NCBI GenBank assembly: GCA_036013505.1 | Contig: CP107851.1 | Location: 7,364,001-7,428,000, forward strand | Length of the DNA: 64,000 nucleotides | Direction: 5' to 3' | From: Streptomyces sp. NBC_00510 | GTDB lineage: Bacteria; Actinomycetota; Actinomycetes; Streptomycetales; Streptomycetaceae | In this document: piece after piece, positions 26,121-34,650 of the stretch | Numbering within the stretch: position 1 is the stretch's first letter | Layout of the letters: every line of letters starts with the position of its first letter | Notes under the pieces: generated by a model | The model's input: the letters and a program-made list of their open reading frames with translations, nothing else | What the model was told of the DNA's origin: nothing | The model's database searches: none | Translations under genes and position numbers: made by a program

Positions 26121-27173
26121 ATGCGGCTCGGGATCAACCTCGGCTACTGGGGCGCCGGGATGGACGCCGACAACCTCGCCGTGGCGCAGGAGGCCGACCG
26201 CCTCGGCTACTCCGTGTGCTGGGCGGCCGAGGCCTACGGTTCCGACGCGCCCACCGTGCTGTCCTGGGTCGCCGCGCAGACCGAGCGCATCGACGTCGGC
26301 TCGGCCATCTTCCAGATCCCGGCCCGTACGCCCGCGATGACGGCGATGACCGCCGCCACCCTCGACTCCCTGTCCGGCGGCCGCTTCCGGCTGGGCCTGG
26401 GCGTCTCCGGCCCGCAGGTCTCCGAGGGCTGGTACGGCGTGAAGTTCGACAAGCCGCTGGCGCGCACGCGCGAGTACGTCGAGATCGTCCGCAAGGCGAT
26501 GTCGCGGGAGCGGCTGAGCCACGAGGGCGAGCACTGGACGCTGCCGCTGCCCGGCGGCCCCGGCAAGGCGCTGAAGCTGACCGTGCACCCGGTGCGCGAG
26601 CACATCCCGCTGTACATCGCCGCGATCGGCCCCAAGAACCTTGAGCAGACCGGTGAGATCGCCGACGGCGCGCTGCTGATCTTCCCCTCCGCCGCCCACC
26701 TGGAGGACACCGCGCTCCGCCACATCCGGGCGGGCCGCGAGAAGGCGGGGAAGACCATGGACGGCTTCGACGTCTGCCCGACCGTGCCGCTCGCCGTCGG
26801 CGAGGACGTGGACGCGCTGGCCGACCTCTTCCGCCCCTACACCGCCCTGTACGTGGGCGGGATGGGCAGCCGCAAGCAGAACTTCTACAACCAGCTCGCG
26901 CAGCGCATGGGGTACGAGAAGGAGGCCGCCGAGATCCAGGACAAGTACCTGTCCGGCGACAAGGAGGGCGCCGCCGCCGCGATCCCGCGCGAACTCATCG
27001 ACTCCACCACCCTGCTGGGCTCCGTGGAGCGGATCGCCGACCGGATGCAGGCCTACGCGGCCGCCGGCGTCACCACGCTGACCCTGGCCCCGGCCGGGTT
27101 CACCCTCGACGAGCGGGTCGCGGCGCTGCGCGCGGGCGTGGAGGCGCTGGAGCGCGCCGGACTCGCCGGGTAG
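26121..27173 (+). CDS. LLM-class F420-dependent oxidoreductase
   Basis: The protein is 350 residues and has the luciferase-like TIM barrel. MRLGINLGYWGAGMDADNL and EADRLGYSVCWAAEAYGSDAPTVL begin the barrel; GRFRLGLGVSGPQVSEGWYG is the conserved loop that binds the cofactor phosphate. Members of this subgroup in actinobacteria use coenzyme F420; the substrate is usually not known. The ATG has AAGGGG six bases upstream. It is divergent from the aldo/keto reductase gene, with 126 bp between the starts. It ends 34 bp from a convergent hypothetical gene. Confidence 0.9.
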   Translation: MRLGINLGYWGAGMDADNLAVAQEADRLGYSVCWAAEAYGSDAPTVLSWVAAQTERIDVGSAIFQIPARTPAMTAMTAATLDSLSGGRFRLGLGVSGPQVSEGWYGVKFDKPLARTREYVEIVRKAMSRERLSHEGEHWTLPLPGGPGKALKLTVHPVREHIPLYIAAIGPKNLEQTGEIADGALLIFPSAAHLEDTALRHIRAGREKAGKTMDGFDVCPTVPLAVGEDVDALADLFRPYTALYVGGMGSRKQNFYNQLAQRMGYEKEAAEIQDKYLSGDKEGAAAAIPRELIDSTTLLGSVERIADRMQAYAAAGVTTLTLAPAGFTLDERVAALRAGVEALERAGLAG

Positions 27174-27207
27174 GGGAGGGCGCCGGTCCCTCGGCGCCGG
27201 TCCCGGC

Positions 27208-27813
27208 TCAGCCCGGGACCAGGCGCCCCATCATCCGCCCGAAGGCGATCAGGCGCGTTATCTGGCCGGGCCCGCCGTCGTCGAGGGACTTGCTGAACCG
27301 GAAGGCCTCCGGCCGGAAGCGGGCCGAGGTGACGCCGCCGTCGGCGTCACCGAGCACCGCGCTCAGTTCCTGCGGCATGGCGGTGGCCAGCACCACGAAG
27401 ACGCCGCGGTCGATCCGCCGGCCCTGCTCGTCGCGGCCGACCAGGGTGCGCATGCCGACGTGGCCGATCGAATCCAGGGGCAGCACCTGCACGGAGGAGT
27501 CCAGCACCCGTCCACCCGGCGCGTCCTCGTCGGCGACCTCCTCGCTGTGCCACAGGATGAGCCGCCGGCCGTCGCAGACCGCGGCCTCCTGCCACACCGA
27601 GGTGCCGGCCTCCGTCAGGTCGACGACGCGTTCGAGGGTGAAACCGCGGACCCGCCGCCGGCCCAGGACGCCGTCGATCGCCTCGAGGGCCACGTCCGCG
27701 TGGAGGAAGTAGGCGCGGGCCGCGTCGTCCAGGCGCGCGTAAGGGGCCCAGTCCGAGCCCGCCGGGCCTCCGGGGCGTGCCGTCGTCCGGCTGCGCGTCG
27801 CCTTGCTGAACAT
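27208..27813 (-). CDS. conserved hypothetical protein, DUF5998-like layout
   Basis: The protein is 201 residues and soluble. It contains YFLHADVALEAIDGVLGRRR, then RRLILWHSEEVADEDAPGGRVL and VQVLPLDSIGHVGMRT, and ends with a charged helical region. The pattern of a beta-rich core that reads out a stimulus and a conserved Ser/Asp loop is loosely like the DUF5998 family, but I am not certain of the assignment. ATG at 27811-27813; the 274-bp gap to the divergent ferritin-like gene holds both promoters. Function unknown. Confidence 0.72.
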   Translation of the reverse strand: MFSKATRSRTTARPGGPAGSDWAPYARLDDAARAYFLHADVALEAIDGVLGRRRVRGFTLERVVDLTEAGTSVWQEAAVCDGRRLILWHSEEVADEDAPGGRVLDSSVQVLPLDSIGHVGMRTLVGRDEQGRRIDRGVFVVLATAMPQELSAVLGDADGGVTSARFRPEAFRFSKSLDDGGPGQITRLIAFGRMMGRLVPG

Positions 27814-28087
27814 GACTTGGTCGTGACCCCTCCGAGGGGCTATGAAATCACGGGCACTTCGGCCGGCGGCGGGGCCCCTCGGTTTCCGCGGCCGTGGTGG
27901 GGGCTCGGGGGTCTTCCCCGCCACGGCCGTCATCAAACACAACGCTCGGAAGGGCCAGGGGTTACGTGCCCGGTGCCGGACGGCTCTCATCCGTTCGGCC
28001 GAGTTGACGCCCGGGCCTGTTGCCTCATGCTTTGCGGGCGACTTGACTTTTCTTTTGCGTATGCCCGATTCGCGCAGGAGGTACGTC

Positions 28088-28876
28088 ATGCTCTCCGCCC
28101 GGAGTCTGTTCCAGGAGATCCTCGACAACGACGACTCCTTCCGGCTGTTCTGCTCGATCGCCGCCAGCGGTGAGTCGCAGGGCGGCTGGGAGAACGGCAG
28201 GATCGCCGCACTGGTCCCCGAGTCCCAGCGTGAACTGGCCCCCAAGATCGCCCGGCACGGCGCCGACGAGGACAAGCACGGCCGGATCTTCCACGCCCTG
28301 ATGCGCAAGCGCGGCCTCGAACCCGTCCCGGTCCCCCCGGACACCGACTACACCGTGCTCCTCGAACGCGGCGGCATCGGCCTCGCCCACGACAAGCTGC
28401 GCCGCGACGAGCCCCTGACCGTGCGGGACATCGTCACCTACCTCGCCCACAGCCGGGTCACCGAGCAGCGTGCCTCCGAGCAGATGGCCCTGCTCACCAG
28501 GTACTTCACGGACCACCCCGACATCGGCAGGGCGGTCCGCATGATCTCCGCCGACGAGGACAACCACCTCGCCTACTGCCACGAGGAACTGCTGCGCTTC
28601 GCCCACGCCGGCCACGGCGCGGCCATCCAGCAGGTCCTGCGCGAGTGCGCCCACGCCGAGATCCGCATCTACCGCGACGTCAGCCTCGCCGTCATGGACC
28701 ACATGGGCCGGATCCTCGGCTGGTCCGGGGCGAAGGCCGCGGTGCTGCGGGCCGGGATCCACGGGGCGTACGCCTACGAACGCCTGGGCGGCTGGCGGCG
28801 GATGGTCAGGCTCGCCATGCCCCAGCGCCTCGACGCCCTCGGCGGCCCCGAACCCGCGGCCGAACCGGCGGTCTGA
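28088..28876 (+). CDS. ferritin-like domain protein (diiron)
   Basis: The protein is 262 residues and almost entirely helical. Two carboxylate-histidine motifs appear, ADEDKH in the first helical pair and ADEDNHLAYCHEE in the second, with another Glu in AHAEIRIYRDV. They suggest a four-helix-bundle diiron site as in ferritin-like oxidases and hydroxylases such as MiaE or AurF relatives. The C-terminal quarter is basic. ATG has AGGAGGT five bases upstream, a very strong ribosome binding site. It stands between a divergent hypothetical gene and convergent CorA. The actual reaction is unknown. Confidence 0.8.
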   Translation: MLSARSLFQEILDNDDSFRLFCSIAASGESQGGWENGRIAALVPESQRELAPKIARHGADEDKHGRIFHALMRKRGLEPVPVPPDTDYTVLLERGGIGLAHDKLRRDEPLTVRDIVTYLAHSRVTEQRASEQMALLTRYFTDHPDIGRAVRMISADEDNHLAYCHEELLRFAHAGHGAAIQQVLRECAHAEIRIYRDVSLAVMDHMGRILGWSGAKAAVLRAGIHGAYAYERLGGWRRMVRLAMPQRLDALGGPEPAAEPAV

Positions 28877-28882
28877 GCCGCC

Positions 28883-28918
28883 TCCCGGCCCCTCGCCCGC
28901 ACCCGCGTGGGGCCGGGA
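28883..28918. terminator. 10-bp hairpin between convergent genes
   Basis: TCCCGGCCCC (28883-28892) pairs exactly with GGGGCCGGGA (28909-28918) over a 16-base loop. It begins seven bases after the ferritin-like stop and ends seven bases before the CorA stop. Confidence 0.8.
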
Positions 28919-28924
28919 GACCGC

Positions 28925-29926
28925 TCAGAGCCAGCCGTGCCGTTTGAACGTCCGGTACAGCAGGATCTCGGACACGGCGATGACCGCCAGGACCGCGGGA
29001 TACCCCCACACCTGGTGGAGTTCGGGCATGTACCGGAAGTTCATGCCGTAGATGCCCGCGATCATGGTGGGCACCGCCGCCATGGCGGCCCACGCCGAGA
29101 TCTTGCGCATGTCGTCGTTCTGCCGCACCCCGACCTGGGTCAGATGGGAGCTCAGCACGTCGCTGAGCAGCCGGTCGAGGCTGTCCACCAGCTCGTTGGC
29201 CCGGGTCAGGTGGTCGGCCACGTCGCGGAAGAAGGGCTGGGTGCTGGGCGCCACGTGCGGCACCGTGCCCGCCGAGAGCCGGATCATCGGCTGCATCAGG
29301 GGCGCGGTCGCCCGCCGGAACTCCAGCAGCTGGCGCTTGAACCCGTAGATCCGGCTCGCCGTGCTCTCGGCGCCCTGGCGCGCGACGGACCTGCGGACCT
29401 CCGGGGCGAAGACCTCCGTCTCCAGGTCCTCCAGGTCGGCCTGGAGATCGGCCGCGACCACCATGTAGTCGTCGACCACGGTGTCGCTGATGGCGTACAT
29501 CACCGCGGTCGGCCCGTGCTTGAGGACCTCGTGCTCCGCCTCCAGGCGGTGCCGGATCTCACCCGGTGCGACCGCCTCGCCGTGGCGCACGGTGACGACG
29601 AAGCCCTCCCCGACGAAGATCATCAGCTCGCCCGCGGAGACCGTGTCCCGCTCGTCGTCGTACGAGACCGGTTTGAGCACCAGGAAGAGCGAGCCCTCGT
29701 ACACCTCCAGCTTGGGCCGCTGGTGGGCGCAGAGCGCGTCCTCCACGGCCAGCGGGTGCAGCCCGAACTCGCGGCTGACGAGGTCGAACTCCTTCTCCGT
29801 CGGCTCGTACAGGCCGATCCACACGAACGCCCCGTCGGTCGCCCGCGCCGCGTCCAGCGCGTCGGAGAGGTCGTCGGGGGCCGAGGTGCGCTCCCCGTCG
29901 CGGTAAATGGCGCAGTCGACGATCAC
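28925..29926 (-). CDS. CorA-type magnesium/cobalt transporter
   Basis: The protein is 333 residues. A long soluble funnel domain is followed by two helices at the C-terminus; the first ends in the signature GMN within IAGIYGMNF and the loop FRYMPE, with the second helix VLAVIAVSEILLY. CorA forms a pentameric channel for Mg2+. The GTG at 29924-29926 gives MIVDCAIYRDG; upstream in-frame codons have no ribosome binding site and lie in the divergent promoter region. The gene is convergent with the ferritin-like gene and divergent from the phosphomutase-like gene, with 64 bp between starts. Confidence 0.93.
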   Translation of the reverse strand: MIVDCAIYRDGERTSAPDDLSDALDAARATDGAFVWIGLYEPTEKEFDLVSREFGLHPLAVEDALCAHQRPKLEVYEGSLFLVLKPVSYDDERDTVSAGELMIFVGEGFVVTVRHGEAVAPGEIRHRLEAEHEVLKHGPTAVMYAISDTVVDDYMVVAADLQADLEDLETEVFAPEVRRSVARQGAESTASRIYGFKRQLLEFRRATAPLMQPMIRLSAGTVPHVAPSTQPFFRDVADHLTRANELVDSLDRLLSDVLSSHLTQVGVRQNDDMRKISAWAAMAAVPTMIAGIYGMNFRYMPELHQVWGYPAVLAVIAVSEILLYRTFKRHGWL

Positions 29927-29990
29927 ACCTGTCTTCTTCCGCGTTACGTCGGCGCCACACCGGACAACCCGGGGTCGTATGGTGGCGGTC

Positions 29991-30689
29991 ATGCCCACCG
30001 TGATCCTGGTCCGGCACGGCCGGTCCACCGCCAACGCGGAGAAAGTGCTGGCCGGACGGCTCCCCGGAGTCGCCCTTGACGAGACCGGACGTGACCAGGC
30101 CGCCGCGCTGGCCGCCCGGTTGGCCGGACTGCCGCCGTCCGCCGTGGTCACCAGCCCGCTGCAGCGGTGCCGGGAGACCCTGCAGCCGCTCCTGGACGCG
30201 CTGCCCGACGTGCCGCTCCACGTCGAGGAGCGCATCTCGGAGTGCGCCTACGGCGACTGGAGCGGCCGCAAGATCGCCGAGCTGGCCGACGAGCCGCTGT
30301 GGGGCGTGGTGCAGCGCTACCCCTCGGCCGCCGTCTTCCCCGGCGAGGGGGGCGAGTCGGTGCGCGCCATGCAGGCCCGCGCGGTCGACGCGGTGCGCGA
30401 GTGGAACGCCCGCATCGAGGAGACCCACGGACCCGACGCCCTCTACGTGATGTGCTCCCACGGCGACATCATCAAGTCCGTCGTCGCCGACGCCCTCGGC
30501 ATGCACCTGGACCTCTTCCAGCGCATCGCCGTCGACCCCTGCTCGGTCACCGCGATCCGCTACACCCCGGAGCGGCCCTTCCTGCTCCGGCTCGGCGACA
30601 CCGGCAGCCTGGAAAGCCTGCGCCCGAGGGAGCGGCCCACCACGGCCCCGGGCGACGCGGAGGTCGGAGGCGGTGCGGGCGCACCGTGA
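29991..30689 (+). CDS. histidine phosphatase superfamily protein, MSMEG_4193 family
   Basis: The protein is 232 residues. The N-terminal RHG motif (ILVRHGRSTAN) provides the phosphohistidine, the second arginine is in SPLQRC, the catalytic glutamate in ISECAYGDWSG, and the second histidine in CSHGDII. This is the branch labelled probable phosphomutase (TIGR03848) that co-occurs with DUF3090 and the SCO1664 family, exactly the next two genes here. The substrate is unknown. The last 35 residues are a Pro/Glu-rich tail. It is the first gene of a cassette ending in mshC, with 58 bp to the next. Confidence 0.92.
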   Translation: MPTVILVRHGRSTANAEKVLAGRLPGVALDETGRDQAAALAARLAGLPPSAVVTSPLQRCRETLQPLLDALPDVPLHVEERISECAYGDWSGRKIAELADEPLWGVVQRYPSAAVFPGEGGESVRAMQARAVDAVREWNARIEETHGPDALYVMCSHGDIIKSVVADALGMHLDLFQRIAVDPCSVTAIRYTPERPFLLRLGDTGSLESLRPRERPTTAPGDAEVGGGAGAP

Positions 30690-30747
30690 TCAGCTTCCGC
30701 AGTAGGGTGGACCGGACCCCGAAGACACCGAGAAAACGGAGCAGGAC

Positions 30748-31344
30748 GTGCCTCGTCAGGTGTTCCTCTACGACAAGCCCGAACGCTTCGTCGCCGGCAC
30801 CGTAGGCCAACCGGGCCAACGCACCTTCTTCCTGCAGGCGAGCGCCGCCGGCCGGACGACCAGCGTTGCGCTGGAGAAGACCCAGGTCGAGGCACTTGCC
30901 GAGCGCATCGACGAGCTGCTGGACGAGGTCGTGCGCCGCACCGGCGGTTCCGCCCCCGTACCCGCCGTGGCCCCCACGGAGCTGCTCGACAACAGGCCGC
31001 TCGAGGTCCCCGTCGAGGAGGAGTTCCGGGTCGGCACCATGGCCCTGGCCTGGGACGGCGCCGAGGAACGGATGATCCTGGAGGCCCAGGCGCTGGTCGA
31101 GATCGAGGCCGAGGACGAGGACGACCTCGAGGCCGCCGAGGAGATGCTCCTGCAGGACGAGGAGAACGGCCCGCCGCTGCTGCGGGTGCGCCTGACCGGC
31201 GCCCAGGCCCGCTCCTTCGCCAAGCGCGCTCTCGACGTCGTCGCGGCCGGCCGCCCGCCCTGCCCGCTGTGCAGCCTGCCCCTGGACCCGGAAGGACACG
31301 TATGCCCGCGTCAGAACGGGTACCGGCGGTCGGCGACGGCCTGA
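30748..31344 (+). CDS. DUF3090 family protein
   Basis: The protein is 198 residues. It starts MPRQVFLYDKPERFVAGTVG and contains FFLQASAAGRTTSVALEKTQVE and a very acidic middle (EAEDEDDLEAAEE). At the C-terminus is the cysteine motif CPLCSLPLDPEGHVCPRQNG, a possible zinc ribbon that is a hallmark of the family (TIGR03847). No reaction is known. Its 3' end overlaps the next gene by 43 bp, so the two are translationally coupled. GTG at 30748. Confidence 0.9.
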   Translation: MPRQVFLYDKPERFVAGTVGQPGQRTFFLQASAAGRTTSVALEKTQVEALAERIDELLDEVVRRTGGSAPVPAVAPTELLDNRPLEVPVEEEFRVGTMALAWDGAEERMILEAQALVEIEAEDEDDLEAAEEMLLQDEENGPPLLRVRLTGAQARSFAKRALDVVAAGRPPCPLCSLPLDPEGHVCPRQNGYRRSATA

Positions 31345-32138
31345 GCGGGGACATAGCCGCCGAGCTGCTCGCGCACGGAGAACTGACCGTGCGCGGGCGG
31401 CTGCGCGACGCCTCCAACGCGGTGCTCTACTGCGCGGTCGAGCACGAGGGCGTGCGCGCCCACTGCGTGTACAAGCCGGTGGCGGGCGAGCGGCCGCTGT
31501 GGGACTTCCCCGACGGGACGCTCGCGCAGCGCGAGGTCGCCGCCTACCTGGTCTCCGAGGCCACCGGCTGGGGCCTGGTGCCGCCGACCGTGCTGCGGGA
31601 CGGTCCGTACGGCGAGGGCATGGTGCAGCTGTGGATCGAGACCCCCGAGGAGGCCGGCGAAGGGCTCCTCGCCCTCGTCGAGGGGGACGAACCCGGCGAC
31701 GGCTGGAAGGCCGTCGGCTTCGCCGAGGTGGGCGAGGGCCGCACCGCGCTGCTGGTGCACGCCGACGACACCCGGCTGCGCCGGCTGGCCGTCCTGGACG
31801 CCGTGATCAACAACGCCGACCGCAAGGGCGGCCACCTGCTGCCGGCCGCCGACGGGCAGCTGTACGCCATCGACCACGGCGTGACCTTCAACACGGAGAA
31901 CAAGCTGCGCACCCTCCTGTGGGGCTGGGCCGGCGAGCCGCTCACCGACGAGATCGCCGAGGTCCTCGGCAAGCTCTCCGCGGAGCTCGCCGACGGGGGC
32001 CTCGGGGCACGGCTGGCCGAGCTCATCACGCCTGCCGAGCTCGACGCCCTGCGGGCCCGCGTCGCCGCGCTGCTGGGCTCCGGACGTCATCCCGAGCCCT
32101 CGGGGGAGTGGCCCGCGATCCCCTGGCCGCCCATCTGA
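31302..32138 (+). CDS. SCO1664 family protein, kinase-like fold
   Basis: The protein is 278 residues. Motifs recall the phosphatidylinositol 3/4-kinase fold: YKPVAGERPLWDFPDGTLAQREVAAYLV supplies a glycine-poor lysine region, INNADRKGGHLL resembles the catalytic HxD/N loop, and AIDHGVTFN resembles the DFG-like metal loop. The family (TIGR03843) is always next to DUF3090, the MSMEG_4193 phosphomutase and mshC in actinobacteria, which suggests a shared function not yet defined. ATG at 31302 lies 43 bp inside the DUF3090 gene. The gene ends 71 bp before mshC. Activity has not been shown. Confidence 0.9.
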   Translation: MPASERVPAVGDGLSGDIAAELLAHGELTVRGRLRDASNAVLYCAVEHEGVRAHCVYKPVAGERPLWDFPDGTLAQREVAAYLVSEATGWGLVPPTVLRDGPYGEGMVQLWIETPEEAGEGLLALVEGDEPGDGWKAVGFAEVGEGRTALLVHADDTRLRRLAVLDAVINNADRKGGHLLPAADGQLYAIDHGVTFNTENKLRTLLWGWAGEPLTDEIAEVLGKLSAELADGGLGARLAELITPAELDALRARVAALLGSGRHPEPSGEWPAIPWPPI

Positions 32139-32209
32139 ACATCGGGGCCGGACGTCCCGGGCGGACCCACCGTTCGTTTGTGGATCACGCGGGCGGTTAA
32201 TCTCATGAC

Positions 32210-33439
32210 ATGCATGCCTGGCCCGCTTCCGACGTCCCTGCCCTCCCGGGCACCGGGCGCGACCTCCGCCTCCACGACACCGCGACCGGTGGCCCGGTAA
32301 CCCTGAGCCCCGGTCCGGTCGCCCGCATCTACGTGTGCGGGATCACCCCCTACGACGCCACCCACATGGGTCACGCGGCCACCTACAACGCGTTCGACCT
32401 CGTGCAGCGCGTGTGGCTGGACACGAAGCGCCAGGTCCACTACGTCCAGAACGTCACCGACGTCGACGACCCGCTGCTGGAGCGGGCCGACAAGACCGGC
32501 GAGGACTGGACGGCCCTCGCCGAGCGCGAGACCACCCTGTTCCGCGAGGACATGACCGCGCTGCGGATGCTGCCGCCCGCCCACTACATCGGCGCCGTCG
32601 AGGCCATCCCGGGGATCGTCCCGCTGGTCGAGCGGCTGCGCGAGGCCGGCGCGGCCTACGAGCTGGACGGCGACATCTACTTCCACGTCGACTCCGACCC
32701 GCACTTCGGCAGCGTCTCCCGCCTCGACGCGGCCGCCATGCGCGTCCTGTCGGCCGAACGCGGCGGCGACCCGGACCGCCCGGGCAAGAAGAACCCCGTC
32801 GACCCCGTGCTGTGGCTCGCCGCCCGCGAGGGGGAGCCCAGCTGGGACGGCGGCAGCCTGGGCCGGGGCCGCCCCGGCTGGCACATCGAGTGCGTCGCCA
32901 TCGCCCTGGACCACCTCGGCATGGGCTTCGACGTGCAGGGCGGCGGCTCCGACCTCGCCTTCCCGCACCACGAGATGGGCGCCTCGCACGCCCAGGTGCT
33001 CACCGGCGAGTTCCCCATGGCGAAGGCCTACGTGCACGCCGGCATGGTGGCGCTGCACGGCGAGAAGATGTCCAAGTCCAAGGGCAACCTCGTCTTCGTC
33101 TCCCAGCTGCGCCGCGACGGGGTGGACGCGGCGGCCATACGGCTCAGCCTGCTGGCCCACCACTACCGCGAGGACTGGGAGTGGACCGACGCCGTGCTCG
33201 CCGACGCGGTGGAGCGGCTGGCCCGCTGGCGCGCCGCCGTCTCGCGGCCCGACGGCCCGCCGGCCGAGGCGCTGCTGGAGGAGATCCGCGAGGCGCTCGC
33301 CGACGACCTGGACGCCCCCGCCGCGCTCGCCGCCGTGGACCGCTGGGCCGCCCGGCAGGAAGCCGAGGGCGGCACGGACACCGGTGCCCCCGGTCTGGTC
33401 TCCCGCGCGGTGGACGCCCTGCTCGGCGTCGCGCTCTGA
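32210..33439 (+). CDS. mshC: cysteine-1-D-myo-inosityl 2-amino-2-deoxy-alpha-D-glucopyranoside ligase
   Basis: The protein is 409 residues, the usual length. It is a cysteinyl-tRNA-synthetase relative that uses ATP to join cysteine to GlcN-Ins in mycothiol biosynthesis. The class I signature motifs are HMGH at residues 52-55 (the HIGH site) and KMSKSKGN at 286-293. The zinc-site cysteine and histidines are in YVCGITPYDATH and GWHIECVAIALDH. ATG at 32210 begins MHAWPASDVPALPG, the expected N-terminus. It is last in the four-gene cassette and ends in a 21-bp hairpin terminator. Confidence 0.97.
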   Translation: MHAWPASDVPALPGTGRDLRLHDTATGGPVTLSPGPVARIYVCGITPYDATHMGHAATYNAFDLVQRVWLDTKRQVHYVQNVTDVDDPLLERADKTGEDWTALAERETTLFREDMTALRMLPPAHYIGAVEAIPGIVPLVERLREAGAAYELDGDIYFHVDSDPHFGSVSRLDAAAMRVLSAERGGDPDRPGKKNPVDPVLWLAAREGEPSWDGGSLGRGRPGWHIECVAIALDHLGMGFDVQGGGSDLAFPHHEMGASHAQVLTGEFPMAKAYVHAGMVALHGEKMSKSKGNLVFVSQLRRDGVDAAAIRLSLLAHHYREDWEWTDAVLADAVERLARWRAAVSRPDGPPAEALLEEIREALADDLDAPAALAAVDRWAARQEAEGGTDTGAPGLVSRAVDALLGVAL

Positions 33440-33490
33440 CGCCGCGGGAGCCGCCCGGCCCACCGGTTCACCGGCTCCCCTGACGAACGG

Positions 33491-33538
33491 ACACGGCCCG
33501 GCCGCCGCCCCCTGTGCGGGGCGGCGGCCGGGCCGTGT
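33491..33538. terminator. 21-bp perfect hairpin after mshC
   Basis: Arms 33491-33511 and 33518-33538 are exact complements with the six-base loop CTGTGC. It lies 52 bp after mshC and 24 bp before the end of the convergent PAC2 gene, and so probably terminates both. Confidence 0.88.
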
Positions 33539-33561
33539 CATCCCATGACGTGCCGGTCGGG

Positions 33562-34500
33562 TCACTCCCCGTCGGCGCCGTCCTCCTTCTCTTCCCGGTC
33601 GTCCTTGGGCTTCTGCGACATGTCCCGCAGGTAGGGGCCCGCGTCGGACTCGCCCGACTGCGGGTCGCGGCGCCGCAGGTAGCGCTCGAACTCGCGGGCG
33701 ATGGCCTCGCCCGAGGCCTCCGGCAGCTCCGCGGTGTCGCGGGCCTCCTCCAGCGTCTGGACGTACTCGGCGACCTCGCTGTCCTCGGCCGCGAGCTGGT
33801 CCACGCCGACCTGCCAGGCACGCGCGTCCTCCGGCAGCTCGCCGAGCGGGATGCGCAGGTCCAGCAGGTCCTCCAGGCGGTTGAGCAGCGCCAGCGTCGC
33901 CTTCGGGTTCGGCGGCTGCGACACGTAGTGCGGCACGGCGGCCCACAGGCTCACCGCCGGGATGCCGGCGTGGGTGCAGGCCTCCTGGAGGATGCCGACG
34001 ATGCCGGTGGGGCCCTCGTAGCGGGACTCCTCCAGGCTGAGCGCGGTCGCCAGGTCCGGGTCGGAGGTGACGGCCGTGACCGGCACCGGACGGGTGTGCG
34101 GGGTGTCGCCCAGGAGGGCGCCCATCACCACCACCATCTCGATGCCGAGCTCATGGGCGAAGCCCAGGATCTCGTTGCAGAAAGAGCGCCAGCGCATGCT
34201 GGGCTCGATGCCCCGTACGAGGACGAGGTCGCGTGGCTTGGGGGTCTCGATGCGGATGACGGACAGCCGCGTGGTGGGCCAGGTGATCCGTCGCGTGCCG
34301 CCGTCCATCCAGACCGTGGGGCGGTTGACCTGGAAGTCGTAGTAGTCCTCGGCGTCCAGCGCGGCGAACACCTCGCCCTTGAACTCCCGGTCCAGATGCC
34401 CGACCGCGGCGGAGGCGGCGTCCCCGGCGTCGTTCCAGCCCTCGAACGCGGCCACCATGACCGGGTCGATCAGCTCGGGAACCCCCTCGAGCTCGATCAC
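33562..34500 (-). CDS. PAC2 family protein
   Basis: The protein is 312 residues. VPELIDPVMVAAFEGWNDAGDAAS at the start, DYYDFQVNRPTVWMDGG, and LVRGIEPSMRWRSFCNEIL define the PAC2 family, named for the proteasome assembly chaperone 2 fold. The C-terminal 40 residues are acidic and disordered. In actinobacteria PAC2 proteins often sit in this mshC region, whose neighbours also include proteasome genes, but a role in proteasome assembly has not been shown for them. ATG at 34498-34500. A 150-bp gap separates it from the next gene on the same strand. Confidence 0.9.
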   Translation of the reverse strand: MIELEGVPELIDPVMVAAFEGWNDAGDAASAAVGHLDREFKGEVFAALDAEDYYDFQVNRPTVWMDGGTRRITWPTTRLSVIRIETPKPRDLVLVRGIEPSMRWRSFCNEILGFAHELGIEMVVVMGALLGDTPHTRPVPVTAVTSDPDLATALSLEESRYEGPTGIVGILQEACTHAGIPAVSLWAAVPHYVSQPPNPKATLALLNRLEDLLDLRIPLGELPEDARAWQVGVDQLAAEDSEVAEYVQTLEEARDTAELPEASGEAIAREFERYLRRRDPQSGESDAGPYLRDMSQKPKDDREEKEDGADGE

Positions 34501-34650
34501 CCAGCGCCTCCTTCCGGCCGGAAGGGGGATGGTGCCACCCCCGCCGGCTGCCGTTCCTTCGCGTGCTGCACCAGCCTACGGCTTCGTGAGACAGGTGCCG
34601 CCGCCTTCGTAGGGGGATGATCCCCAGAGTCATCCGACGTACGCGTCCGG

